Assembly: GCA_028278625.1 (NCBI GenBank)
Contig: JANQDY010000072.1
Coordinates: 1 to 64,000, forward strand
Length of the DNA stretch: 64,000 nucleotides
From: Thermodesulfobacteriota bacterium
Lineage (GTDB): Bacteria > Desulfobacterota > DSM-4660 > Desulfatiglandales > Desulfatiglandaceae
Reading direction: 5' to 3'
Below, piece by piece: positions 25,480-34,603 of the stretch. The notes below the pieces were generated by a model that did not search any database, was not told the DNA's origin, and saw only the letters and a list, made by a program, of their open reading frames with translations. Numbering within the stretch: the first letter of the stretch is position 1; each line of letters starts with the position of its first letter. Made by a program: the position numbers and the translations under genes.

Positions 25480-25508
25480 TTGACACGCAGTATATCATTT
25501 GATATATT
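25480..25508 (+). promoter_or_regulatory. Strong sigma-70 promoter overlapped by a perfect palindrome
   Basis: TTGACA at 25480-25485 and TATATT at 25503-25508 are separated by 17 bases, a near-consensus promoter in an AT-rich stretch. The perfect inverted repeat TATATCA-TT-TGATATA (25491-25506) fills the end of the spacer and covers most of the -10 box, so a protein bound there would block RNA polymerase. The first gene carries an N-terminal XRE helix-turn-helix, the obvious candidate for binding. Confidence 0.75.
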
Positions 25509-25548
25509 GCTGGCTCAGACACAACAGGGGTGAATAGGAGCTACGCTA

Positions 25549-28500
25549 ATGGACCCAAAGCCGAGCAAGGATTATGCGTCGCAGATCAAGCGTCTTCGCG
25601 ATAGGATGGGATTGACACAAGTCGATCTTGCCCAACGCCTCGGTGTGTCGTTTCCCACCGTCAACCGATGGGAGAATACCAAATCCAAGCCATCCCAACT
25701 GTCATGGAACAGAATACTGGAACTATCAGGTGAGTTTAGTACTGATTCTCACACTGCTGAACCGGAGCCGCCTCCCTATGGTGGCACGCCACCCATCCTT
25801 GATTTTGCGGCCAACCCGGACATCGTTAGGTCGCTGGTTGAAGGGGAACGATTATCTTTCGGACACTTGGCAAATCCTGCTTTTGCCACCGAGATAGCGA
25901 GTATCGATCCATTGCCCCATCAGCGGATTGCGGTCTATGACCATATGCTAGAACAAGCACGGTTGCGGTTTCTCATGGCCGATGACGCCGGGGCCGGCAA
26001 AACCATTATGACGGGCCTTTATATTCGCGAGATGCTGTCACGTCGTTTGTTGAAGCGCGTTTTGATCGTCCCGCCCGCAGGTCTCGTCGGCAATTGGCAA
26101 CAAGAACTCCAACTGCTGTTCAGTCTGCCGTTTGACATTGTTGGTGGTGGTGATGCAAAAAACGACAATCCCTTTATCGGTCCGCGGAGTGACATGGTCA
26201 TTGTCAGTGTCGATACGCTGGCGGGGGCTAGGGTCTTTGCTCGACTGGCAGAAAAGGATGTTGAACCCTATGAGCTTGTGGTATTCGATGAGGCCCACAA
26301 ACTCTCCTGCGACCGCGGAGCGGATTACCGCATTCGAAAGACGGGGCGCTATCAACTCGCCGAAGCTTTGGCCGGTGCGAGCAATGGTGCCCATGGCTGG
26401 CATCTTCCATGGCATGCTCATCACTTGCTTCTACTTACGGCGACACCGCACATGGGAAAGGAATATCCCTATTTTGCCCTTTGGCGTTTGCTGGAGCCTG
26501 AGGTGCTTACAACCCCTGAAGCTTTCGACCAGTTTCCATCCGAACAACGGCGTCATTTTTTCATTCGTCGCACGAAAGAGGAAATGGTTCGTCTAGACGG
26601 ACTGCCACTCTACCCAAAGCGGGTTTCGGACACACTGGGTTTTGCTCTATCGCAAGGCGACATCAGCGAGCAACGGCTCTACGATGAAACTACAGAATAC
26701 CTTCGCCATGTATATAATCGCGCAAAGCTGCTCAATCAGTCCGCGGCCCGGTTGGCGATGGGGGTTTTTCAGCGCCGTCTTGCCAGCTCCACCTACGCGT
26801 TGCTTCGCTCTTTTGAGCGGCGCATCGAAAAGCTCGATAGAATCATCAATGATGTACAGTCCGGCGATTTGACCATTGAACAATTAATAACGATTCAAAG
26901 ACGAATTCGAGAAGATGACGATATATTCGAATCGAAATCAGCGGACGAAGAAACGACTGAAGACGGGTCTGAGGAGAACGAGGTCAGCGAAGACAAATTG
27001 CTGCAAGGCGTTATCGCGGCCTCATTGGCCGATCTGATTGCCGAAAAGGAGCAGGTTCAAAAGCTTCGACGCTTAGCCGATCAAGTTAACAGAAATGGCG
27101 GTGAGTCGAAATTCGAAAAGGTGCGTGAACTGATTACCGCTGAAAAATACAACCAAGAGAAATTCCTGATTTTCACTGAGCATCGTGACACCCTTGCTTA
27201 TCTCGTTCGCCGTCTGAGCGGTCTTGGATATACCGGCCAAATCGCTCAAATCCATGGCGGCATGCATTTTATTAAACGGCAGGAGCAGATCGAGCGTTTC
27301 CGGAAATCCGCTCATGAACAAGGGGCACGCTTCATGATCTGCACAGATGCTGCGTCTGAAGGTGTGAATCTCCAATTTTGCTGGATTATGATCAATTACG
27401 ATGTGCCTTGGAACCCTGCCCGTCTCGAGCAGCGTATGGGACGGATCCATCGGTATGGGCAAAAACACGATCCTGTTATTATCCTCAATCTAGTGGCCCC
27501 CGGCACGCGAGAGGGCCGGGTTTTGAAAACCCTTTTGGACAAGCTTGAAAAAATCCGCAAACAGCTGAAGTCCGACAAAGTTTTCGACAGCATTGGCCGA
27601 ATCTTCAGTGAAGTTTCCATCAAAGCCTACATGGAGCGGATCGCTTCCGGCGACGATGTCAAACAGATTGCCCAGGAATTGGAGGGGCGTGTCACGAAGG
27701 AGCAGGTCAAAGCGATCCAGGAACAGGAACGGCGGTTGTTTGGAGATGGCGGTGATGTAAAAAAGGAACTACCTCGTTTGCGGGAAAGCATCGAGCACGA
27801 AATGTATTTCCGTTTGCTGCCCGGCTATGTGCGTAAATTTATGACTTCAACCGCGCCCTTGGTCGGCATTAAAGTCGAGGGTGACCTGAGCGGCTGTTTC
27901 AGTCTTCTGCCTGCCCACAAAGGGGCCATTGATCCGCTACTTAGCGCCATAGATGCCTATCCGACAATGCAGTCCAAACGATTGTCCATACTGCGCCCTG
28001 ACGACCGCCAGTATTGCATTTGGATACATCCCGGTGAACCGGTTTTTGAGGCTTTCCGTGAGGTGGTCCGGCAGAAACTCGGCAAAGAGGCATTGTGCGG
28101 TGCGGTGTTTGTAGATCCGACAGCGGAAAAACCGTATTTGTTTCATTTGGCGCGTCTGACAGTGATACGAAGGGCAGATCCTGAGATTCCGGAACTTGCC
28201 CAAGAAGAGACCGTGGAATGTCGCCTGGTGGGCGTGAAGCAGACGGAAAGCGCCGAGATTAGCAATTGTCCGGTGGAGCATCTGTTGCTTCTAAGAGGTG
28301 GGCAGGGGCTGCCACCTCAGGCTCAACGGATGGCGGCCGAAGCCCAACGCTTGCGCGATCAGGCTGGGGCCTACTTTGCGGAACGTGTTTGCCGATCGCT
28401 GGCAGTGGAGTGCCGTGAGCGACGCATGACGTCGCTTCCCGAGCGCGAATCCTTTGTTCGCCGAGGATACGATTTCCGGGAAGCTGAATTGGCTGCCGCG

Positions 28501-29160
28501 CGGGCCAAAATGAATCAAAAGACCCGCGCGGGCAATAAGCGTGCCGCGGCTGAACTAATGCGTATTAAAGCTCAGCAGCGCGATCTCAGCAATCGCCTTG
28601 AGGAAACCATAAGCGTCATTCGGCGGGAGCCGGAGCTTATGGTGCCAGGCGATGTAGATTTCATTGCTCATGCACTGGTCGTGCCTTCCAGCGATCCCAC
28701 GGAACTTGAATGGCGCGATGCCAATGTGGAACAGATTGCCATGGATTTGGCCAAAGCTTTTGAAGAAGCTGAAGGGGCAACGGTAAAACTTGTACACACC
28801 CCTAAACTCGCTCGGGCGGCCAGCCTTCCCGATCATCCCGGCTTTGACATTTTGAGCCTCAGATTTTCAGACCGGCAGCGCTGCATTGAGGTAAAGGGGC
28901 GCATAGACGCCGGCGATGTGGAGGTGACCGACAACGAATGGGCGCGCGCCTGCAATCTGCGCGATGATTACTGGCTCTACGTCGTTTACCATTGTGGCAC
29001 GTCGACGCCGCAGTTGGTGCGTGTCCAAGATCCCTTCGGCAACCTTCTTGTCAGACCATTCAGCAAAAGCCAAACAATAGAGCGCACCATTTCCGGTACT
29101 GTGGAGACAAGTGGTGTACGTATTGGCCATGGGCAGATGATGGAGGTGGGAGAGATTTAA
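25549..29160 (+). CDS. XRE-HTH / SNF2-family helicase / DUF3883 fusion protein
   Basis: A 1203-residue multidomain protein. Residues about 8-60 are an XRE (Cro/cI-type) helix-turn-helix (LRDRMGLTQVDLAQRLGVSF). From about 120 is an SNF2-type helicase with a Walker A box ADDAGAGKT (K151), DEAH at 247-250, and the C-terminal lobe with TDAASEGVNLQF and RMGRIHRYGQ. An acidic linker lies near residues 455-485. Residues about 1096-1170 look like DUF3883 (HPGFDILSLRF, IEVKGRI, then ARACNLRDDYWLYVV), a nuclease-like fold often attached to defence helicases. The HTH may autorepress the operator upstream. The stop overlaps the next ATG by one base (TAATG). Proposed role: ATP-driven DNA translocation in a defence or modification system. 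Confidence 0.85.
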   Translation: MDPKPSKDYASQIKRLRDRMGLTQVDLAQRLGVSFPTVNRWENTKSKPSQLSWNRILELSGEFSTDSHTAEPEPPPYGGTPPILDFAANPDIVRSLVEGERLSFGHLANPAFATEIASIDPLPHQRIAVYDHMLEQARLRFLMADDAGAGKTIMTGLYIREMLSRRLLKRVLIVPPAGLVGNWQQELQLLFSLPFDIVGGGDAKNDNPFIGPRSDMVIVSVDTLAGARVFARLAEKDVEPYELVVFDEAHKLSCDRGADYRIRKTGRYQLAEALAGASNGAHGWHLPWHAHHLLLLTATPHMGKEYPYFALWRLLEPEVLTTPEAFDQFPSEQRRHFFIRRTKEEMVRLDGLPLYPKRVSDTLGFALSQGDISEQRLYDETTEYLRHVYNRAKLLNQSAARLAMGVFQRRLASSTYALLRSFERRIEKLDRIINDVQSGDLTIEQLITIQRRIREDDDIFESKSADEETTEDGSEENEVSEDKLLQGVIAASLADLIAEKEQVQKLRRLADQVNRNGGESKFEKVRELITAEKYNQEKFLIFTEHRDTLAYLVRRLSGLGYTGQIAQIHGGMHFIKRQEQIERFRKSAHEQGARFMICTDAASEGVNLQFCWIMINYDVPWNPARLEQRMGRIHRYGQKHDPVIILNLVAPGTREGRVLKTLLDKLEKIRKQLKSDKVFDSIGRIFSEVSIKAYMERIASGDDVKQIAQELEGRVTKEQVKAIQEQERRLFGDGGDVKKELPRLRESIEHEMYFRLLPGYVRKFMTSTAPLVGIKVEGDLSGCFSLLPAHKGAIDPLLSAIDAYPTMQSKRLSILRPDDRQYCIWIHPGEPVFEAFREVVRQKLGKEALCGAVFVDPTAEKPYLFHLARLTVIRRADPEIPELAQEETVECRLVGVKQTESAEISNCPVEHLLLLRGGQGLPPQAQRMAAEAQRLRDQAGAYFAERVCRSLAVECRERRMTSLPERESFVRRGYDFREAELAAARAKMNQKTRAGNKRAAAELMRIKAQQRDLSNRLEETISVIRREPELMVPGDVDFIAHALVVPSSDPTELEWRDANVEQIAMDLAKAFEEAEGATVKLVHTPKLARAASLPDHPGFDILSLRFSDRQRCIEVKGRIDAGDVEVTDNEWARACNLRDDYWLYVVYHCGTSTPQLVRVQDPFGNLLVRPFSKSQTIERTISGTVETSGVRIGHGQMMEVGEI

Positions 29161-29783
29161 TGGCAAGAGCAGGATCTAAAGATGTTTTAACCACCATTAT
29201 GGTTTCTTCCACCGTTTACGGATACGAAGAAATGTTGAATCAAGTCTATGGTACTTTGACATCATATGGATACAGAGTATGGATGTCCCATACGGGAACG
29301 GTCCCGGTGGATCCTGGCAAATCCAATTTTCAAAACTGCATTCAAGCAGTTGATGATTGCAATGCTTTTTTGGGTATCATTACGGGACGATATGGCAGTG
29401 GCCTGGAAGGCAGCGGACGATCCATAACCCACATCGAGATGTTGCGTGCCATCGAGACCGGGAAACCGGCATGGTTTCTTGTGAACCATGATGTCTCAGT
29501 CGCCCGACAGGTGTTGAAACAGTTCAGGTTTACTAACCACCGCCCCCCAAGGAAGAAAAAGATTGTTTTCAAACCGACTGCGGTTATCGACAGCCTGAAA
29601 ATTTTGGATATGTACGAAGCGGCGATGCGGCTTGATCTGCCATTGGAACAAAGAGTCGGCAACTGGGTACAGGAATATTTCAATACACATGATATCCTGC
29701 GCTTTCTCGAAGCCCAGTTTTCGGACCTCAGAAAAATGAAAGCATTTATAGCGAGCAGCCAAAGCCAAGGAGTGACTCCATGA
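29160..29783 (+). CDS. DUF4062 domain protein
   Basis: A 207-residue protein with the DUF4062 pattern at residues about 9-105: TTIMVSSTVYGYEEM, then DDCNAFLGIITGRYGSG and SITHIEMLRAIETGKPAW. The domain has a Rossmann-like fold related to TIR and nucleoside-deoxyribosyltransferase proteins and is common beside NACHT and other immune ATPases, where a sensing or NAD-related role has been suggested. The catalytic chemistry is not known here. The rest is helical. It is translationally locked between its neighbours (TAATG before, ATGA after), so stoichiometric production with the helicase and the AlbA_2 protein is expected. Confidence 0.8.
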   Translation: MARAGSKDVLTTIMVSSTVYGYEEMLNQVYGTLTSYGYRVWMSHTGTVPVDPGKSNFQNCIQAVDDCNAFLGIITGRYGSGLEGSGRSITHIEMLRAIETGKPAWFLVNHDVSVARQVLKQFRFTNHRPPRKKKIVFKPTAVIDSLKILDMYEAAMRLDLPLEQRVGNWVQEYFNTHDILRFLEAQFSDLRKMKAFIASSQSQGVTP

Positions 29784-31156
29784 GCATAGAGAAGAAAACG
29801 GTTTCATGGTGGCGTGATATCGTTGAATCCACGTCTCTGGAATTGAAATCTGGGAAAGCAGATCTTGATAACATCGGCAGGGTCGTATGCGGCTTCGCAA
29901 ATGCCGGGGGAGGTTCCATTTTACTCGGAATCAACGACAAGGGTGAGGCAGCTGGTGTGCCGCAACAAGATGAGTATACAGTCTCTCTACGTAGACATTT
30001 GGCACAAAAATTGTCTCCGCGTCTGGCGGTTTCGATCTCGCCGTTTCAGGTTCAAGACAAAGACCTTTTGATTATTGATGTTCCTCAGGGAATGGATCGA
30101 CCATATACTTGGAACAGAAAAATCTACGTTCGGAAACAAGATAAGACAATAGAGGCCGATTCAAAGGCAATCGGAGAGCTTTTAACGACGCCAAAAGGAT
30201 ATCATTGGGAACGTCAACCCGCTTTGGGGGTTGAAGCATCAGATCTTGACGAGGAAGAGGTTCGCAAATCATTTGATGAGGCGCGCCGTCACCATCTGCT
30301 GAAGGAAGGCGCCGGATTTAGCTTAATGGAAACCCTCCGATTTTTTCATTTGGCAGAGGAGGGTCAGATTTACAACGGAGCATTGGTGCTTTTTGGGAGG
30401 CATCCTGAGAACCGACTCCCCCAAACCAGAGTGCGGGCCGTCTGTTATGGCGATCGCGAGGGTGATGAATTAATCGACAACCGCATATTTGAAGGGAATG
30501 CCTTTCGGTTGATGGAACAGATAATGGAATTCTTCAAACGGCATGTCTCCATTACATCAGAGATACCGACTGACCACCTGCAGCGCAAAGAGAAATTTGC
30601 CTATCCGTTCCCGGCCCTTCGCGAAGCAGTGTTAAACGCCGTCCAACACCGTGATTACGAAGCCTATGATGGGGGAATATCCGTTGTGCTGAAATCCCAT
30701 GGCATCGAAATCTGGAATTCCGGGGCCCTTCCTGCGGGGATGAGCGTAGATGACCTCAAGCGAGAGCACCATTCACGACCACACAATCCGGATATCGCGC
30801 ATGTTTTCTTCCTCAGGGGGTATGTTGAGCGCATCGGTTCCGGTGCCCGACGTATGATTAGATGGTGTCGCGATACCGGAATGCCGGACCCGGAATGGCG
30901 ACAGGATTCCGGTGGCATTACCGTTCTGTTCCGAAAGGCCGGAGAAACGGACACTTTAAATGACCGCCAGAAGAAGCTTTTGGAAGATATGGCCTTTGAA
31001 ACGGTAATTTCGACTGGAGTGTACAAGGAACGGTTTTCGGTTTCGGATCGGCAAGCGCGCAACGATCTGGCGGATTTGGTGAACATCGGCTATCTGCGCC
31101 GAACCGGTTCCGGTCCGGCTACCCGATATTTGCGCACGGCAAAAGAGATTGAATAG
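29780..31156 (+). CDS. AlbA_2 (Schlafen-type) ATP-binding protein
   Basis: A 458-residue protein of the COG2865 type. An N-terminal AlbA_2/Schlafen domain at residues about 14-130 (SLELKSGKADLDNIGRVVCG, FANAGGGSILLGI) is followed by an ATP-binding HATPase_c_4 region at about 270-370 (REAVLNAVQHRDY, then YVERIGSGARRMI). A C-terminal winged helix (SVSDRQARNDLADLVNIGYL) ends it. Members occur as transcriptional regulators and as parts of defence islands. The first codon overlaps the DUF4062 stop in ATGA. A 144-base gap with a repeat array follows before the methylase gene. Confidence 0.85.
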   Translation: MSIEKKTVSWWRDIVESTSLELKSGKADLDNIGRVVCGFANAGGGSILLGINDKGEAAGVPQQDEYTVSLRRHLAQKLSPRLAVSISPFQVQDKDLLIIDVPQGMDRPYTWNRKIYVRKQDKTIEADSKAIGELLTTPKGYHWERQPALGVEASDLDEEEVRKSFDEARRHHLLKEGAGFSLMETLRFFHLAEEGQIYNGALVLFGRHPENRLPQTRVRAVCYGDREGDELIDNRIFEGNAFRLMEQIMEFFKRHVSITSEIPTDHLQRKEKFAYPFPALREAVLNAVQHRDYEAYDGGISVVLKSHGIEIWNSGALPAGMSVDDLKREHHSRPHNPDIAHVFFLRGYVERIGSGARRMIRWCRDTGMPDPEWRQDSGGITVLFRKAGETDTLNDRQKKLLEDMAFETVISTGVYKERFSVSDRQARNDLADLVNIGYLRRTGSGPATRYLRTAKEIE

Positions 31157-31159
31157 GAT

Positions 31160-31281
31160 CCGGCACTTATCCGGTATTTATCCGGCATGCTTGTTTTTCC
31201 GGATACTGCCGGATCGATCCGGCAAGGGTGTTCCTGCCGGATACTACCGGATCAACAATTAGCATTTCCGGATTTTTCCGG
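31160..31281. repeat. Array of ten CCGG-centred motifs in front of the methylase gene
   Basis: Ten CCGG cores start at 31160, 31171, 31182, 31199, 31209, 31219, 31237, 31247, 31268 and 31278. Six of the nine gaps are 10 or 11 bases, one helical turn; the other three are 17, 18 and 21 bases. The extended unit is T-N-CCGG-AT-A/C: the first three copies face minus and most later ones plus. The spacing is not in multiples of three, so this is not a coding repeat. It lies between the AlbA_2 stop and the methylase start, as a multi-site operator or a cluster of recognition sites would. Confidence 0.7.
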
Positions 31282-31300
31282 TTTTCATTGGAGCAATTGA

Positions 31301-34300
31301 ATGACCGCCAAACCGCGTCTTATCGAACGCGCATTTCCCCTGAAGCAAACTTCCCTTGCATCCGTGCACGAAAAGAACGTCCGCCACGGACATATTTCGA
31401 CCCTGCATATTTGGCCGGCAAGGCGGCCTTTGGCCGCATGCCGTGCAGCCCTCTTGGCGACATTGCTGCCGGACCCCGGAACGCCCGAAGAACGGCGAAA
31501 ACTCTGCGAGCGAATCGGGGGTACGGTTACTGAAAAAATTGAAAGAAAGAAAATGCCCAATGGGCGCATTATCGAACGTGTCAAAGAAGAGACGCAAGGC
31601 GGCGTGCTCAGATGGATCGGTACGGAGCCTAAATCCGGCGGCCGGAAAAAGATAGAAGAACATCGCCGGAATGTCGAATTCCGTGAAAATGAACTGGCCT
31701 GGTTTCGTGAGGAGATCAAAAAAGCATACGGCGGAAGGGCCCCGCGCGTGCTGGATCCGTTTGCCGGCGGCGGGGCAATTCCATTGGAAGCCATGCGCTT
31801 GGGTTGTGAAGCCACCGCTGTGGACATCAACCCGGTCGCCTGGTTCATCCTCAAATGTACTCTTGAATATCCGCAGCAACTGGCCGGCAAAACGCACCCT
31901 CTGCCCGATTTTATTGTGGAAGATGAAGACTTCATGGAGGTGTTTTATAAGGCCCACCCCCATCTTGTAGGACGCACAAAACAGACCAAACGGCAGAAAG
32001 CCGAACCTCAGCGCAAGCTGTGGGATAAGGAAGACTCGGGGCGAATCCCCAGGGCCGATCTGGCTTGGCATGTTCGGGCCTGGGGGCGTTGGGTGCTGAA
32101 TCAGGCCCGCAAGGAGTTGGCGCAATTTTATCCCACTTATGCTGATTTCGAGCCCATTGATTTGAAAAATCCCAATCCCTACGAAAAACAGCCCATGCGA
32201 TTGGTGCCGTTAAAAGAAGATGGTATGCCGGACATAGACTTATTGAATGCTGAGTTTTCAGAGGATTATATCAAAGACAAACGGAATCCCCGTTGGGTTG
32301 CAAAACCGACAGTGGCCTATTTGTGGGCAAGGACAGTGAAGTGTAAACACTGTCGGGCAACGGTACCACTTTTGAAGACCAGATGGCTTTGCAAGAAAGA
32401 TCGAAAACGGGTCTTGCTTGCAGTAACGCCAAAGAATGATAAAAGCGGTGTCGAATTCGGTATTCAGAATGATGTCCCCGTTCATGGAAGTAATCCGGCG
32501 CAGAGACGGGAGCATGATAAGCGGATTGGCCAAGGCACCATGTCACGAGCTGGAGCAAAATGTCCTTGCTGTGATACTATAATGACTATGAGTGATATTC
32601 GTGTTGAAGGATGTGCTGGAAGATTATCACAAAGAATGATGGCTTTTGTGGTGGAAGGACAAACATCAAAAGAGTATAAGCCGGCAACCGAAACAGATAT
32701 TGAAGTAGCCGTTTCAACAGGAAAAAATACTGACGATCTTTTTAGTGGTTTTCCAGATGGTATTTTTGATCAAGATCTACCCAGAAATCGAATTGAAGGA
32801 AATTCGGGTTTTCGTGTGATACTTTACGGGATTGATAAATGGAGAAAACTTTTTTTAGATAGGCAACTAAAAGCTCTCGGGATCTTTGTCCACTGCATAC
32901 GCAAATCTAGGGATTTAATTAAAAAATTCGGTTATAATTGTTCATGGATCGATGCTTTACAAAGTAATCTGTCAATTTGCTTAGACAAACTTGTTGACTC
33001 TTCGACCACGATAACCCACTGGCAAATAGGTGGTGAATTTAGTGTCAACACACTCCAGCGTTTTGCTTTGCCTATGTCATGGGACTTCAGCGAAGTAAAC
33101 TTGATTGGTAACGCGAGTGGCAGCTTTAGAAATGCCCTCAATTGGGTGACACTTGTGAATGATCATCTAAATGATGCTTTGTCTTTTGCTGTCCATCCAC
33201 GAATATACAATAGTTCCGTAAAAAAAATGGATATTGAGCAAGAATACGATGTCATACTGACAGATCCACCTTACTACGATTCAATAGCCTATTCGGATGT
33301 AATGGATTTATTCTATAATTGGCTCCGATGTTCAGTTAATGACATGTCTCATGAAACAGAAGAGGCATTCAGAAATGAAACAGGTCCCAAGTGGGAAAAT
33401 GAAATAGAAGATGGTGAATTAATAGATGATCGTAGTAGATTTGGAGGCGATGCTGTTGCATCAAAAAAGGCATATGAAAATGGAATGAGTGGTGCCTTCA
33501 AGATTTGCTTTGACCAACTTAGCGATTCAGGAAGTCTTGTTGTCGTCTTTGCTCATAAGCATCCAAATGCTTGGGAGACATTAGTATCTGCGATTATTCA
33601 TGCAGGTTTCTTTGTTGATGCAAGTTGGCCTATTCAGACAGAACGCGCAGTTCGATCAAATGCTTTGAAGTCTGCGTCTCTTTCATCCTCTGTATGGTTG
33701 GTATGTAAAAAACGCCTTATCTCAGCTCGCCCAGGCTGGGACAATAAAGTTCTTGAAGAGATGCGTGCAAACATAACGGAAAGACTACGTGAATACTGGG
33801 ATGCAGGCATTCGTGGGCCGGACTTTGTGTGGGCGGCCACCGGCCCCGCCCTGGAAGCCTACAGCAAACATCCCATCATCAAAAAAGCCAACACGCCGGG
33901 CCAGGTGATGTCGGTCGGAGAGTTTCTATCCCATGTACGCCGCATGGTTGTGGACTTTGTGGTGGGGCAGGTGCTCACCGGCGAAAAAGAGGGTTCCGAT
34001 ATGGCAGCGGCTGACCGCATGGATGCGCCCACTGCCTATTATTTGCTTCATCGCCATGACTTTGGATTGGGGGAGGCCCCGTCCGGAGCATGCATTTTAT
34101 ATGCAACAGCTTGCGGCTTATCGGACCGAGAGCTGGAAACCGTCTGGGACCTGGTATCGCACAAAGGAGCCGCCAAACAAACGCAGGATGAAAACGATGA
34201 AACAGATTCCGACTATGATGCCGATCCGGAAGAAAACGGCCACTCAGGGAGCAAGATCAAGCTAAAGGCATGGGTACAGCGAAAACGCGGTACAATGGGT

Positions 34301-34588
34301 TTTGAAGCCCCCAGTGGACGTCCCATTCCATTGATCGACAGGGTCCACCGCCTGATGCATTTGTGGAGGGCCGGGGATGTCCACAAGGTAGATGAATATT
34401 TGGATGACAACGGTTTGCGGCGCCAGGAATTGTTCAAACGCCTGGTTCAGTCGTTGATTGAACTTTCCAACGGCGGCAGCGACGAAAGGCCGATTCTGGA
34501 AAGCCTGAGCAACCATATACAGGCCAAGGGAGCGGTTTTTGATCCCCAGAAAGAGCTGCCCTATAGCGGCGACGATATCGCGGAATAA
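31301..34588 (+). CDS. DUF1156 adenine-specific DNA methyltransferase
   Basis: A 1095-residue protein of the COG1743/DUF1156 type. The N-terminal DUF1156 motif (KQTSLASVHEKNVRHGHIST, then LHIWPARRP) is followed by the SAM-binding motif DPFAGGGAIPLEA (D152) and the catalytic motif DPPYYDS (D655), the signature of N6-adenine or N4-cytosine DNA methylases. The C-terminal 280 residues contain a long helical region. The middle of the gene, roughly 32230-33810, is visibly more AT-rich than both ends, as if a central segment including the catalytic motif and probable target-recognition region had been exchanged. The start ATG follows a GGAGCAAT site. It is 15 bases upstream of the DUF499 gene. It probably modifies host DNA as self for the locus. 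Confidence 0.88.
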   Translation: MTAKPRLIERAFPLKQTSLASVHEKNVRHGHISTLHIWPARRPLAACRAALLATLLPDPGTPEERRKLCERIGGTVTEKIERKKMPNGRIIERVKEETQGGVLRWIGTEPKSGGRKKIEEHRRNVEFRENELAWFREEIKKAYGGRAPRVLDPFAGGGAIPLEAMRLGCEATAVDINPVAWFILKCTLEYPQQLAGKTHPLPDFIVEDEDFMEVFYKAHPHLVGRTKQTKRQKAEPQRKLWDKEDSGRIPRADLAWHVRAWGRWVLNQARKELAQFYPTYADFEPIDLKNPNPYEKQPMRLVPLKEDGMPDIDLLNAEFSEDYIKDKRNPRWVAKPTVAYLWARTVKCKHCRATVPLLKTRWLCKKDRKRVLLAVTPKNDKSGVEFGIQNDVPVHGSNPAQRREHDKRIGQGTMSRAGAKCPCCDTIMTMSDIRVEGCAGRLSQRMMAFVVEGQTSKEYKPATETDIEVAVSTGKNTDDLFSGFPDGIFDQDLPRNRIEGNSGFRVILYGIDKWRKLFLDRQLKALGIFVHCIRKSRDLIKKFGYNCSWIDALQSNLSICLDKLVDSSTTITHWQIGGEFSVNTLQRFALPMSWDFSEVNLIGNASGSFRNALNWVTLVNDHLNDALSFAVHPRIYNSSVKKMDIEQEYDVILTDPPYYDSIAYSDVMDLFYNWLRCSVNDMSHETEEAFRNETGPKWENEIEDGELIDDRSRFGGDAVASKKAYENGMSGAFKICFDQLSDSGSLVVVFAHKHPNAWETLVSAIIHAGFFVDASWPIQTERAVRSNALKSASLSSSVWLVCKKRLISARPGWDNKVLEEMRANITERLREYWDAGIRGPDFVWAATGPALEAYSKHPIIKKANTPGQVMSVGEFLSHVRRMVVDFVVGQVLTGEKEGSDMAAADRMDAPTAYYLLHRHDFGLGEAPSGACILYATACGLSDRELETVWDLVSHKGAAKQTQDENDETDSDYDADPEENGHSGSKIKLKAWVQRKRGTMGFEAPSGRPIPLIDRVHRLMHLWRAGDVHKVDEYLDDNGLRRQELFKRLVQSLIELSNGGSDERPILESLSNHIQAKGAVFDPQKELPYSGDDIAE

Positions 34589-34603
34589 CAAGGAGCAAAG
34601 ATC

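Noticed and set aside
31160..31281. CCGG array as a CRISPR or coding repeat
   Set aside because: Units are only about 8-9 bases with no spacers of constant length, and spacing is not in multiples of three.
32230..33810. AT-rich part of the methylase as an inserted separate gene or mobile element
   Set aside because: The reading frame is continuous and the part contains the methylase's own catalytic motif; no inverted repeats or target duplication were seen.
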